From IMG/VR virus record IMGVR_UViG_3300048997_000049, positions 1 through 47,748 of that record: a stretch of DNA of 47,748 nucleotides; one strand, given 5' to 3'. This stretch comes from a virus. The position numbers and the translations under genes are program-made. The notes under the pieces are model-generated. The model searched no databases. It saw only the letters and a list, made by a program, of their open reading frames with translations, and had not been told where the DNA came from. Below are positions 1-7,670 of this stretch, in pieces (within the stretch, counting starts at the first letter, position 1; each line of letters begins with the position of its first letter).

Positions 1-127
1 TGCGAAGCGCCACCCGGCGCGTCCTTCTCTTGGGCGCAGGCGGCAACCACCTGAGCCTGCTTCTCGGTCAGCAAAAATTCCGTCACGGAATTATCACCAT
101 GTCTCTGAGTGATGCGTAAGTGGTGCA
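1..127. repeat. Terminal direct repeat, left copy (circularisation overlap)
   Basis: The first 127 bases are identical to the last 127 (47622-47748). The repeat lies wholly inside a small leftward coding gene that becomes complete only when the two ends are joined. A length of exactly 127 matches a widely used maximum assembly k-mer, so the likeliest reading is a circular or circularly permuted molecule cut at an arbitrary point. A true phage terminal repeat cannot be excluded from sequence alone. Confidence 0.95.
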
Positions 128-194
128 TTCCCGGCATGGCTCCCGGTAGTCTCACCCATTCCACTTTTATGTCTCGAATCTCTGGATCAATCAT
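1..194 (-). CDS. Small accessory protein, N-terminal part (crosses the circular junction)
   Basis: The start codon is at 194-192 and overlaps the stop of the gene on its right in an ATGA arrangement. Reading leftward the frame is open to base 1 and continues from 47621 to a TAG at 47611-47609, giving a 68-residue protein. It begins MIDPEIRDIKVEW and contains HGDNSVTE and LLTEKQAQVVAACAQEK. Most of its length is a clear paralogue of the C-terminal half of the gene at 45416-45781, and its last residues match the end of the 56-residue gene at 47150. Function is unknown; it belongs to the mosaic accessory tail of the leftward operon. Confidence 0.75.
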   Translation of the reverse strand, partial: MIDPEIRDIKVEWVRLPGAMPGMHHLRITQRHGDNSVTEFLLTEKQAQVVAACAQEKDAPGGAS

Positions 195-1030
195 CTAATT
201 TCCCCTTTCTCTTGGGCGCAGGCGGTGCAGTGGCCACCTTGTAATTTGAATCTGCGAGACTCTGATAAAGATTTCGCTTGCGGCGGCTCCACCCAAAACT
301 CCTTGCCGTGCCGGGGGCAGGGTCCGAGTTCGGCTTGCTGGACAGCGGCGCGACAGGCAGCAAGGCGCTCGCATTCTGGGTTTATGTCCTTCTGGACCTC
401 GGTGCATTCCGTGTGGGACATCGCTTGACCGTGCCACCACTGCGCTTCCTCCAGCCGCGTCTTCTTCACTTCCGCCGCGTGCTCCTGCTCTCGTCGTTCG
501 AGTTCGAGTTGCTTCACAGCGGCACAGCCTTCTGGTGGCGCAGCTTCCCAGTTTTTGCCGACCCTCTCACACTCTTCCATGGTTCCATCGCAGGGAATGC
601 CAATCGCCCAATGGAACTTCTTGTGCCACCATTCCGATTCCCCCAGCCGCGCCGCCTTCACTTGCGCCGCGTGTTCCTGCTCTCGTCGTTCGAGGAGACG
701 CTGATCGTGGCGGGCTAGAGCGCCTGGCTCACCGCCACTATCAAAAATGGCCGCACGGAGCATTTCTGCGTATTCCATTGCCTTTGCTTCGCCGAAGTTT
801 TCAAGGAAGATCAAAACTTTATTTTCGGTTTCTTTTTCAGTAACTTCCTCTGCGGCTTTGATATTCTCCACATGTTCATTCTCTCGTCGTTCGAGGAGCG
901 CGAGCACGGCGGTACGGTGAGACGCCGGACATCCCGGTACGTGGTAATTAGGAGCACATCCGTTGTACAACTTACCTGTGTTGCACTTCAAAATCTCCTC
1001 CACCTGTTTCTCGATGGGCTGGTCAGTCAT
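191..1030 (-). CDS. Repeat-containing hypothetical protein, 279 aa
   Basis: I do not recognise a family. The ATG at 1030-1028 overlaps the stop of the upstream gene (TGATG) and follows a GGGAG ribosome site by five bases, so it is preferred to the GTG one codon earlier. The protein carries three copies of a charged helical unit: LLERRENEHVENIKAAEE near residue 45, then two longer copies starting LERREQEHAA, each followed by a WWH motif, scattered cysteines and an ECER motif. It is likely a helical or coiled-coil protein. The C-terminus (CTACAQEKGEIR) shares the ACAQEK segment with two other small genes. It is the last sizeable gene of the early leftward operon before the small-gene mosaic. 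Confidence 0.8.
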   Translation of the reverse strand: MTDQPIEKQVEEILKCNTGKLYNGCAPNYHVPGCPASHRTAVLALLERRENEHVENIKAAEEVTEKETENKVLIFLENFGEAKAMEYAEMLRAAIFDSGGEPGALARHDQRLLERREQEHAAQVKAARLGESEWWHKKFHWAIGIPCDGTMEECERVGKNWEAAPPEGCAAVKQLELERREQEHAAEVKKTRLEEAQWWHGQAMSHTECTEVQKDINPECERLAACRAAVQQAELGPCPRHGKEFWVEPPQAKSLSESRRFKLQGGHCTACAQEKGEIR

Positions 1031-1851
1031 CACATCTCCCTTTCTCCAGGTTCAGTTTGATCAACTTCACCTTCGATGGGTTCAATGTCAAGTTTACCTT
1101 TCGATTTCGCTTCGTAGACCATTGAAAATGCGCTTTGAGCGATCTTGTACATTTCTTCTGAAACCCAACCCGCGTTTTTAATCACGGGGACGTAATAGGC
1201 TTGCCCAGCGGCATTTGAATCTTCAGCTGATGCCAGTGAGTAAACCCCCGCGAACGCAGCGCGGGCGCCGCGCATCTGCATTAGTGCGTTAAGGTCGGTT
1301 GCGGCGTCAAGCCCTGTTGATTTGAGCGACATCACGACCATTGACTCAGGCCCTGGCAAGCCTTTTTCGGGAAGGGCTAAAATGATATAGTTGTGAAACA
1401 GCGTGCAGCGTGGCGGTTTTCGCTTTCCATCGGTTGCTTTACCCCACAATGAGAGTGGGCATACTCGACATTCGCCGCCAGGTTCGCCAACACCCATCTT
1501 CGCGTCTTCAGCGCGGCACAACAAACCACCGCCTTCATCTTGAGGGGTAAACAGGATGCGCGACTTGTACCACAATAATGGCACAAACTTCAAACCGCTG
1601 CCGAAGATTTTACCCGTGATCGTATTAAAAAAATGTCCTTCTTCGAGTCCTTCGATGTACTTCGGGTCAGTTCGTTTGCGTTGCGGGGTCATAGATTGAC
1701 ACAGGGATAATCTCGGCATTTTAAGATCAGACCGCTCCATGCCGTCTAGACCTAATACTCCCTCGCCTTCCTGCTTGCGAAGGTATTCCGGAACCGCATT
1801 TGTCACAAGCGCTACTTCTGGCTCTCTATTTGCCAACTTATCTTTTGCCAT
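1030..1851 (-). CDS. Conserved phage replication-module protein, possible ssDNA-binding protein
   Basis: The 273-residue product has the pattern MPRLSLCQSMTPQRK, then a GHFFNTITGKIFG segment, then a beta-rich stretch around PLLWYKSRILF. That layout recurs in phage proteins encoded beside replication genes and sometimes annotated as single-stranded DNA-binding proteins. A cysteine cluster (LLCRAED, GECRVCP and PPRC) around residues 110-145 could bind zinc. The C-terminus is acidic (PIEGEVDQTEPGE), as is common for phage SSBs, where the tail contacts partner proteins. The ATG lies seven bases from the stop of the preceding gene, with GGAGAG upstream. The SSB assignment is an inference from position, acidic tail and remembered pattern, not from a diagnostic motif. 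Confidence 0.7.
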   Translation of the reverse strand: MAKDKLANREPEVALVTNAVPEYLRKQEGEGVLGLDGMERSDLKMPRLSLCQSMTPQRKRTDPKYIEGLEEGHFFNTITGKIFGSGLKFVPLLWYKSRILFTPQDEGGGLLCRAEDAKMGVGEPGGECRVCPLSLWGKATDGKRKPPRCTLFHNYIILALPEKGLPGPESMVVMSLKSTGLDAATDLNALMQMRGARAAFAGVYSLASAEDSNAAGQAYYVPVIKNAGWVSEEMYKIAQSAFSMVYEAKSKGKLDIEPIEGEVDQTEPGEREM

Positions 1852-2569
1852 TTTTCTTTACTCTCCGTTTTCCGAGGCGTTTCCGCCTCTTACTCGTGCC
1901 TTCGATTTTAGAAATACCTCGACGCCTGGCGGCGGTTCCTGCCCGTTGATTAACCTTTCTTTTGTTAATCCAGCGAGTGTTTGATAATTGACCGTCAACA
2001 ATTCTAACATTCCCTCCACCATCACCCACGCTCGAAGTTGATCCTTGTCCACGTTCGCCGGGTACACCTCGATCTGCACGAATACCGTCTCCCCCGTGTT
2101 CAAGTGTACGCTCTGCGTCTCGGAGTTTTGTAAGTTCTGGACTAATAATTGCGACATCGCTTCCATCTCCGTTGAGCAAAGCGAAACTTCCTCCTCCAAC
2201 TGCCTTTTCCTGGCCCTCGCGATTGAAAATCTCCTGGCTAGCTCGGGCGTCTCGAGGTCTGTCATTGCCTCCTTGTACAAATCGATCTTCGCCTGCCACC
2301 CCTGATCCTCCTGCTTTTCCTGTAGACCCAATTTCTGCTTCAATTGCCGCAACTTTTCGGTCACGCTCAACTTTGCCATCGTTCACCTCTTTCTCACATC
2401 TTTTACACGTTAGATAGTGGTGTACCTGCGCCGATAGAAATTTGCCACCTCTCGAATCTTCCGTAATCTGAATTGCGTGTCCTTTTTGTCCCATGGCCCA
2501 CACAACACGAACCGCCTCGTGCATATGTTCTTCCTGAAAGATTCTTGTTACGCCTAAGAGAAAACTCAT
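1838..2569 (-). CDS. Small CxxC protein whose frame stays open across the next gene
   Basis: The ATG at 2569 overlaps the upstream stop (ATGA) and has AAGGAAAC just upstream, so translation initiation is well supported. The first 63 codons look genuine (MSFLLGVTRIFQEEHMHEA, then HYLTCKRCEKEV) with a CxxC that could bind zinc. The frame then meets no stop for about 180 codons and runs through the entire 173-residue gene in a different frame, ending at 1838. That second part is a Gly/Arg/Lys-rich sequence typical of off-frame reading. Either the original stop was lost by an indel, or a 243-residue product is really made over the next gene. The C-terminal boundary is uncertain. Confidence 0.5.
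   Translation of the reverse strand: MSFLLGVTRIFQEEHMHEAVRVVWAMGQKGHAIQITEDSRGGKFLSAQVHHYLTCKRCEKEVNDGKVERDRKVAAIEAEIGSTGKAGGSGVAGEDRFVQGGNDRPRDARASQEIFNREGQEKAVGGGSFALLNGDGSDVAIISPELTKLRDAERTLEHGGDGIRADRGVPGERGQGSTSSVGDGGGNVRIVDGQLSNTRWINKRKVNQRAGTAARRRGISKIEGTSKRRKRLGKRRVKKNGKR
1858..2379 (-). CDS. Hypothetical protein with N-terminal coiled coil, 173 aa
   Basis: The start is well supported: GAGGTG lies five bases before the ATG at 2379. The first 80 residues (MAKLSVTEKLRQLKQKL, then ARKRQLEEEVSLCSTEMEAM) are strongly helical and probably form a coiled coil. The second half is a mixed domain with VHLNTGETVFVQIEVYPANVDKDQ. It sits between the SSB-like gene and small early genes, so a role as a replication or recombination accessory is plausible, but I recognise no family. 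Its whole length is also open in another frame on the same strand (see the ORF at 1838-2569); the frame given here has the more protein-like composition. Confidence 0.8.
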   Translation of the reverse strand: MAKLSVTEKLRQLKQKLGLQEKQEDQGWQAKIDLYKEAMTDLETPELARRFSIARARKRQLEEEVSLCSTEMEAMSQLLVQNLQNSETQSVHLNTGETVFVQIEVYPANVDKDQLRAWVMVEGMLELLTVNYQTLAGLTKERLINGQEPPPGVEVFLKSKARVRGGNASENGE

Positions 2570-2769
2570 AGTTTCCTTTTGAAGTCGAGATAACACCGCG
2601 ACGGCTCAATTTTTAACTGCGAATTGTCGTGAAACTCTGGTAGCATGATTCGCAAAATTCCATAGTCAGGTGAAAGGTACACAGTGCAAATAACCTCTTT
2701 ACCGGCGCGAAGTACAGCCTTCACCATACCTTCTTTCGTCGCGCTTTCTTCCCACATTGGCTCGCTCAT
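2566..2769 (-). CDS. Hypothetical protein, 67 aa
   Basis: A small beta-rich protein (MSEPMWEESATKEGMV, then VICTVYLSPDYGILRIMLPE) with no recognised family. It is bounded by ATGA overlaps on both sides, upstream with the zinc/HTH gene and downstream with the CxxC gene, so it is clearly part of a translationally coupled operon. The composition (two tryptophan/tyrosine-rich strands and a basic C-terminus YLDFKRKL) is compatible with a small folded domain. No function can be assigned. Confidence 0.75.
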   Translation of the reverse strand: MSEPMWEESATKEGMVKAVLRAGKEVICTVYLSPDYGILRIMLPEFHDNSQLKIEPSRCYLDFKRKL

Positions 2770-2966
2770 AACCCTTCAGCCCGCAGTCGTCGCAGCACAT
2801 AAAATCGAGTCAACCCAAACTGCCTGCCAATTTCCGCATAGGACAATCCACGCTTGCGATATGATCGCGCCAGGCGAGCAATCTTATGCCACTTCGAGCG
2901 GTTATGCTGCGCGTCTCGACCTAGCATAAATTCTGACCCACAAAAACCACAGGTTACCGAAGTCAT
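2766..2966 (-). CDS. Small zinc-finger/helix-turn-helix DNA-binding protein, 66 aa
   Basis: The N-terminus carries TCGFCGSEF followed by histidines at QHNRSKWH, a C2H2-like metal site. The C-terminal half, GLSYAEIGRQFGLTRFYVLR, is a textbook helix-turn-helix. I chose the ATG at 2966 because GAAGG lies seven bases upstream and the ATG overlaps a short upstream ORF (ATGA); a TTG eight codons earlier would add PEDEGNS. It is likely a sequence-specific DNA-binding regulator or nuclease accessory made early in infection. It ends in an ATGA overlap with the next gene. Confidence 0.75.
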   Translation of the reverse strand: MTSVTCGFCGSEFMLGRDAQHNRSKWHKIARLARSYRKRGLSYAEIGRQFGLTRFYVLRRLRAEGL

Positions 2967-3049
2967 CGAATTGCCTTCATCCTCCGGCAAAGTTCGTTAA
3001 TACGCGGTTCGTCGAACGGGCAGCAAAATAACCACCTAAAAAGTCTCAT
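2963..3049 (-). CDS. Possible 28-residue coupled peptide
   Basis: A short ORF starts at an ATG inside the last codons of the SNF2 helicase gene (14-base overlap) and ends in an ATGA overlap with the zinc/HTH gene. The peptide is basic and cysteine-containing (MRLFRWLFCCPFDEPR, then CRRMKAIR). No strong ribosome site is visible; if translated it would rely on coupling to the helicase gene. Its main value may be to carry ribosomes onto the downstream start. Treat as tentative. Confidence 0.4.
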   Translation of the reverse strand: MRLFRWLFCCPFDEPRINELCRRMKAIR

Positions 3050-4529
3050 TATCATTTTCAAGCTCCTTGCGCCAACGTGAGGTAGTCCAGCGTGCTAAAT
3101 CTTCCTTCAATCGTAATGCTTTCACAATCATGTGGTCAATTGACTTCTGTCCACGTGGGCCTGTGGCTAAACAGTCTACGTAAGTGACGGCGGCAAGTTG
3201 ACCAGGGCGATGGCAGCGGTCCTCGGATTGTAGACGAATCCCCAACGAGAAGTCATTGGATAAATACACCACGTTGGTGGCGGCAATAAGATTGAGGCCG
3301 TGTCCTCCGGCGTGAGGTTGGGCGACAAGTACTCTTCGTTGGTCGTTATTCGTGGAGAAGGCATTAACCGCAGTTTGGCGCGCATTTTTTGATTGGCCTC
3401 CATATAATTCGTACACGCATATATCATTGCATTTTTCGCGTAAAAGTTCGACCAGGCGTTCTCTTTCACGTCTCCAACGACACCAGACGATGATCGCGTG
3501 TGACGCACATTCCTGTAAATATTCAACGCACCAGTCGAGTTTTTCAGAAGAAAAATTGGTTACAAGATCGGTTATGTCGTATGTGCCCTCGTCAAGCGTC
3601 AGTACCCCGTGTCCCAAATGCCCGCTGGTTAACTGCGCAAGTCTCATCAACCGCACCGCAGCGTTAGGCTCCAGTAATTTGTCGCCTGAATCAAGCGTCA
3701 TTACAAAGTCTTTCTTCAACTCCTGATACCGTTTCCATGACTCTTCAGTTAAAGCCACTTCACGATGTGTATATAACTTCTCGGGAAGGTCGAGGCAATC
3801 TTTCTTTAATCTTCGCAAGGCGTAGGGAGCGATTATCTCTGATAACTTGTCGAGATTTTTCCACTTAATGACTTGCTTAAAATTCCAACCACCCATAACC
3901 GCAAATGAATTTCGAAAGTGGTAGTAATTCTTGTACTTTTTACCAAGTATGTTTCGGTCAAGTACCAACATCTGTGCCCACAGGTCTAACGGCGAATCGG
4001 TCACGGGGGTGCCGTTCAACAGGACACACCGTGTACAATGCGAGCGAAGCTCAGCAATAGCTTCAGTTTGTGTCGCCGAACGGTTCTTGATGTAGCTCGA
4101 CTCATCAAGCACGAGCATTACCCGGTCAAACAGGACGCTAATCAAATCTTTAAGCCGTTGTTTACTTCGCAAAAATTCGTAGTTGGTTACGATCCAATAA
4201 AGTCGTGGATTTGACAATTCATCTTGCCACACGGTCCTATACTTCGTGTGAAATTCTTCGACTTGCGAACTTACCCATGAATGTTTCTTTATCTCGCCAA
4301 TTTCCTTGTCAACCCAGACGCAACGTACAGCGGCGGGCACAACAACAAGAACGATAGTAATGTCTCCCGTAGCGGCCAACGTACAAGCGGCGTCAATCAC
4401 CTGCTTAGATTTTCCGCTTCCCATCTCATCAAATAAAGCGAAACTTGGATGACGCACCAAGGCCTTAATACCTTCAAGTTGATGCGCGAAAGGTGGCGTC
4501 TTAAACCGAGTTGGGTCGAGTTCGATCAT
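3036..4529 (-). CDS. SNF2-type superfamily 2 helicase/ATPase
   Basis: A 497-residue protein with the full SF2/SNF2 motif set: Walker A at about residues 34-43 (DEMGSGKSKQ), motif II as VLDESSYIKN (DESS in place of DEAH), motif III LLNGTPVTDSPLDLW, and C-terminal motifs V and VI in GGHGLNL and SEDRCHRPGQ. The length is that of the compact phage SNF2 helicases that sit with DNA polymerase and VRR-NUC nuclease genes. It probably remodels or unwinds phage DNA during replication or recombination. The ATG overlaps the stop of the pyrophosphohydrolase gene (ATGA), tying it to the nucleotide-metabolism operon. Confidence 0.93.
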   Translation of the reverse strand: MIELDPTRFKTPPFAHQLEGIKALVRHPSFALFDEMGSGKSKQVIDAACTLAATGDITIVLVVVPAAVRCVWVDKEIGEIKKHSWVSSQVEEFHTKYRTVWQDELSNPRLYWIVTNYEFLRSKQRLKDLISVLFDRVMLVLDESSYIKNRSATQTEAIAELRSHCTRCVLLNGTPVTDSPLDLWAQMLVLDRNILGKKYKNYYHFRNSFAVMGGWNFKQVIKWKNLDKLSEIIAPYALRRLKKDCLDLPEKLYTHREVALTEESWKRYQELKKDFVMTLDSGDKLLEPNAAVRLMRLAQLTSGHLGHGVLTLDEGTYDITDLVTNFSSEKLDWCVEYLQECASHAIIVWCRWRRERERLVELLREKCNDICVYELYGGQSKNARQTAVNAFSTNNDQRRVLVAQPHAGGHGLNLIAATNVVYLSNDFSLGIRLQSEDRCHRPGQLAAVTYVDCLATGPRGQKSIDHMIVKALRLKEDLARWTTSRWRKELENDNETF

Positions 4530-4918
4530 GTTGTCAACTTATCAATAAACTGCTGCAAATCTGGCGGTTCATAACTCGCACCTTTACCCGACGGCCCGTA
4601 CTTTTGTCCAGCCTTAACGCGATGATCCTTACTCATATTGCTTCGATGCACCTCTCGAAAAGCCGCGTCGAACACCGGTAACAACCCATACGACACCACA
4701 GTGCCCAACACAACGTAAGTCAAGTCACAGAGTGCGTCCAGAATTTGCTCTTTGTCGTAGATGTGCATCGCCTCGACAAGCTCACCAAGCTCTGTCGCCA
4801 TCAGCTTAATTCGCAGCAGCTCAACGTCTCGGTCAAGGTCGAAATACTTGATTGCTAGCGGAATGTCGCCGCGAACCTCGTGAAACTCTGCGACCAGCTC
4901 TATCCAATTCTTTTCCAT
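4526..4918 (-). CDS. All-alpha (MazG/PRA-PH-like) nucleotide pyrophosphohydrolase
   Basis: A 130-residue helical protein with the acidic metal-binding pattern of this family: E43 and E46 in ATELGELVEAM, and D61 and D65 in ILDALCDLTYVV, followed by the conserved tail FREVHRSNMSK. Such enzymes hydrolyse NTPs to NMP and pyrophosphate. In phages that replace cytosine, an NTP pyrophosphatase (dCTPase in T4) removes dCTP and feeds dCMP to the hydroxymethylase, so this gene may serve that step here; the substrate cannot be read from sequence. The start follows a strong GGAGG site. It overlaps the helicase downstream (ATGA) and follows the VRR-NUC gene by 12 bases. Confidence 0.85.
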   Translation of the reverse strand: MEKNWIELVAEFHEVRGDIPLAIKYFDLDRDVELLRIKLMATELGELVEAMHIYDKEQILDALCDLTYVVLGTVVSYGLLPVFDAAFREVHRSNMSKDHRVKAGQKYGPSGKGASYEPPDLQQFIDKLTT

Positions 4919-4930
4919 CGTTTTACCTCC

Positions 4931-5281
4931 TCAAAAAAAGCGCAAAATGCGTTGACAAAGATTGTCAAATGTGTATATGTCATTGCTAGTTAAACCGTCA
5001 GGGTGTTCATCTAGCCTAAATAACCTTCCTCGCCTACTTTCAACATCCCAGATTAAGTACCAACCATGTAACTTCTTAACAATTTCGTACTGAAGCGGTT
5101 CAAAAATCTTCTTGTTATTTGACAACTTTACTTCACAAAATGTAGAGCGTCCATCTTGTGACACGCTGATGTCAGGCCAACCCGCGGTCATCATGTCACA
5201 GTGTTTCCACACGAGAACGTGTGGCGGATACAACTCCCTTAGTTTTTTAACTAGCTTGCGGTTGAAGTCGTTTTCGGTCAT
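4931..5281 (-). CDS. VRR-NUC domain endonuclease
   Basis: A 116-residue protein of the PD-(D/E)XK nuclease superfamily. The catalytic residues are in GWPDISV (Asp) and FCEVKL (Glu-x-Lys), preceded by the N-terminal helix FNRKLVKKLRELYPP typical of stand-alone viral VRR-NUC proteins. These are proposed to cut branched DNA such as Holliday junctions. Its start overlaps the polymerase stop (ATGA), and it is encoded between the DNA polymerase and the pyrophosphohydrolase, consistent with a role in processing replication intermediates before packaging. Confidence 0.9.
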   Translation of the reverse strand: MTENDFNRKLVKKLRELYPPHVLVWKHCDMMTAGWPDISVSQDGRSTFCEVKLSNNKKIFEPLQYEIVKKLHGWYLIWDVESRRGRLFRLDEHPDGLTSNDIYTFDNLCQRILRFF

Positions 5282-7029
5282 TTTCCCATCGCAAGGTACC
5301 AGTTTTTACCAGTACCTACTTGCCACATTAATGGAACTCGCAACTTCAATTCCTGCACCGCCAACAATTCCGTTACAAGTTCGACCGTATTATCACGGGT
5401 AACGTCACCTAAAATTTCATCGTGAAAGGTAAGTCTCGGCGTAAACCCTGTGGTTTTTCGCTCATTGTACAGCCGCAGCATCTTTAACTTCATGTAATCC
5501 GCAGCAGTCCCTTGTAACACAGAATTTAGGGCAGAATAAAATCTGTCTCCTTTAACGTATCTACGCTTTCGACCAATCGTAGTTTTTACCCACCCGCGAT
5601 TTTCTGCCAAACGAGTACAATATCCTAGTAACCGCTTCGCCTCGGGAAATGCTCCATCATACAAGTCATTGGTTTTACAGGCGTCATCATAAGTCAATCC
5701 CGTCATGGCGGCAATTTTATCGGGTCCTGCACCATACAACTTCGCAAAGTTTACGTTCTTCGCAAGTGATCTAATCATAATATCGTGTAGAATATCGTGA
5801 GTCACATAGTCATGAAAGTCGATGTTCGGGTCTTCGTAAGCCTTAATCAACCGTCGCGAGTGCGGGTACGGCACACAAGAAAAATGCGCAAACAAGCGGT
5901 ATTCAATCTGCGAAGCGTCAGTATCTAACAAGTCATTACCGTCAGCACCAAGAAACAGTTCACGCACAATCCACGGTTTAGTAACTTCGTTTTGCTTGTC
6001 TGGCTTGGGTACCTGCTGCATATCGCCTGCATACCGCCCCGTGATCGTACCGCCTTCATCGGCCCGCATTTGATGATAAGTGCCGTACAGCACACCATTC
6101 TTGACCGACTTCAAATATTTATTGCCGCACTTCGACAACCACGACTTCAGTTGCCGTATTTCTAGCGCTAATTGAATCGGCTTGAATTGTTTCGCGTACT
6201 CTTCGAGCGCATTGTCTGCAAATGACTCACGCGTCTTCCCGCTCGCTCCACCCTTTGTCGTATAACCCGTGTGAACCACTCCGAGATGCCGAAACAACTT
6301 GCCCATATCAGCAGAATCAGGATTGACCCGTAATCCGGTAAGTTGCCAAATTGCCAGCGTGCGCTCCAATATAGCCTGCTTAACCTCATCGCACCACCTC
6401 TCAAGCTTTAGAACGTCGAGTGGACACCCGTTTCGCTCCATCGCCAAGGTCGAGTAGATCAACGAATCTTCAAGTTCTAACACCTTACGTAATCCCTCTT
6501 GGTCAATATCATGTTGGTACGATTGCCAGAGGTCGTAGGTTAAGCGCACATCAATGCGAGCGTATTGTACGACCATCGGCGTAGGCAGCTCCCACACCCG
6601 TGGGTGTGGGAGCGCTACCTTGGACCGCCCTAGCCGTTCGAGGGCCAAAGCGTCTAAGCTGAAGGTGCGGCGATGATCGTCAAGCAGCCCCGCACAATGT
6701 TGTACTTCGTGAAGTCGAATGCCTAAATCTTCAAAACTACAACCACCTACTTCAACGGCCACTGTATCAAACTTTGCATTTAGGAAGACTAAGTCTCGAT
6801 CTATCAATTGATCTTCGATCCAATTGATAGATCGTTGATTCCACTCACAACACCACTCATCGTCAGCGGTAGCGATGGAAAAACAGAATGGACGGTCTTT
6901 ACCACGCAAATCTAGACCTGTCGTTTCTGTATCGAATGAGACGAATCCTGGCGGTAATTGATCTGGTAGACGATCAAAACCGCTAGTACGAGATGTCGTC
7001 TTCTCTTGGTATAATGTCATTTGACTCAT
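5278..7029 (-). CDS. Family A DNA polymerase with 3'-5' exonuclease
   Basis: About 583 residues, a compact T7-like polymerase. The exonuclease motifs are FDTETTGL, FLNAKFD and YARIDVRLTYDLW, so proofreading residues are intact. The polymerase motifs are A (DTDASQIEYRLFAH), B (RSLAKNVNFAKLYGAG) and C (TFHDEILGDV). At the position equivalent to E. coli Pol I 762 the residue is Phe (about F428 here). I use the ATG at 7029; a further ATG lies three codons on. The start overlaps the dCMP deaminase gene by about 47 bases. It is expected to copy the genome and, if the hydroxymethylcytosine model is right, to use the modified dCTP. Confidence 0.96.
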   Translation of the reverse strand: MSQMTLYQEKTTSRTSGFDRLPDQLPPGFVSFDTETTGLDLRGKDRPFCFSIATADDEWCCEWNQRSINWIEDQLIDRDLVFLNAKFDTVAVEVGGCSFEDLGIRLHEVQHCAGLLDDHRRTFSLDALALERLGRSKVALPHPRVWELPTPMVVQYARIDVRLTYDLWQSYQHDIDQEGLRKVLELEDSLIYSTLAMERNGCPLDVLKLERWCDEVKQAILERTLAIWQLTGLRVNPDSADMGKLFRHLGVVHTGYTTKGGASGKTRESFADNALEEYAKQFKPIQLALEIRQLKSWLSKCGNKYLKSVKNGVLYGTYHQMRADEGGTITGRYAGDMQQVPKPDKQNEVTKPWIVRELFLGADGNDLLDTDASQIEYRLFAHFSCVPYPHSRRLIKAYEDPNIDFHDYVTHDILHDIMIRSLAKNVNFAKLYGAGPDKIAAMTGLTYDDACKTNDLYDGAFPEAKRLLGYCTRLAENRGWVKTTIGRKRRYVKGDRFYSALNSVLQGTAADYMKLKMLRLYNERKTTGFTPRLTFHDEILGDVTRDNTVELVTELLAVQELKLRVPLMWQVGTGKNWYLAMGK

Positions 7030-7453
7030 CAATCACCCGAATATCCGCCCTTAAAAGTATTTCTTTACCCCGTGTATCAGCGTACTCTTCGGCTACACGA
7101 ACAATTCTTAATGCTGGCAAGTTCGCAAGCATTTTCGCACATTCAAAACATGGAGTGCAGGAACAGTACGCCGTAAACACCTTATCTAAGTCTTTACACT
7201 GTAAAATCGCATTCTGTTCAGCGTGTACGGCTTCACAATTTCGATTATCCCCGTGGCTATCGGTCGCGCCTGGACACGGTGTATCGGTGCAATGCGTAAA
7301 CCCTCGTGGGACTCCGTTGTATCCCGTGGCAAGCATTCGTCCCATTGAATCAACCAGGATACACGCAACCTGTCGCCTGCTGCACGTCGCACGCTTCGCA
7401 AAAATGCTAAGCATCAGGATATAGATTTCGTCTAAAGTTGGACGATAGGTCAT
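6983..7453 (-). CDS. dCMP deaminase
   Basis: A 156-residue zinc-dependent deaminase. The active-site His-Ala-Glu is in AVHAEQNAI, and the other zinc ligands are in CTPCFECAK; the N-terminal signature KRATCSRRQVACILVD is typical of phage dCMP deaminases. It converts dCMP to dUMP, the precursor of dTMP, and in hydroxymethylcytosine phages it balances the dCMP pool against the hydroxymethylase. The ATG at 7453 follows AAGGAG by seven bases. It overlaps the polymerase downstream and the small 87-residue gene upstream, so it sits in the middle of the nucleotide-metabolism cluster. Confidence 0.95.
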   Translation of the reverse strand: MTYRPTLDEIYILMLSIFAKRATCSRRQVACILVDSMGRMLATGYNGVPRGFTHCTDTPCPGATDSHGDNRNCEAVHAEQNAILQCKDLDKVFTAYCSCTPCFECAKMLANLPALRIVRVAEEYADTRGKEILLRADIRVIDESNDIIPREDDISY

Positions 7454-7670
7454 CACTTAACTCCTTGTAAAATGCTGCGATTTCATTTTTGAGATCTTTG
7501 CCAAGCGCGACTTCCTCGTCATACCCACTTGCTTGTTGTCCTTCTGCTACGACCGCAATTGCTCCACAATAAAATACACGCTTCAACTGTGCTTCAGTAC
7601 CAGCGCTCATATTCAGTGGCATCGTTTCTTGCTTAAACGTAAGCCACGCTTCAAGTATGGGAAAGCGCAC
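7407..7670 (-). CDS. Conserved small phage protein, 87 aa
   Basis: The GTG start at 7670 has AGAGGTG just upstream, and the pattern MRFPILEAWLTFKQETMPLN followed by LKRVFYCGAIAVV resembles a widespread phage protein of about 90 residues. Those usually begin with a leu/trp-rich helix, then a short FYxGA segment and an acidic helical tail. It overlaps the thymidylate synthase-family gene by 20 bases and the dCMP deaminase by 47 bases, unusually long overlaps that support coupled translation. The function of this family is not known to me. An ATG at 7622 is an alternative start, but would lose the conserved N-terminal helix. Confidence 0.75.
   Translation of the reverse strand: MRFPILEAWLTFKQETMPLNMSAGTEAQLKRVFYCGAIAVVAEGQQASGYDEEVALGKDLKNEIAAFYKELSDDLSSNFRRNLYPDA

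Noticed and set aside
1-127. Reading the end repeat as a T7-like terminal redundancy
   Set aside because: It lies inside a coupled coding gene and equals a standard assembly k-mer length, so an assembly overlap is simpler; read data would be needed to decide.
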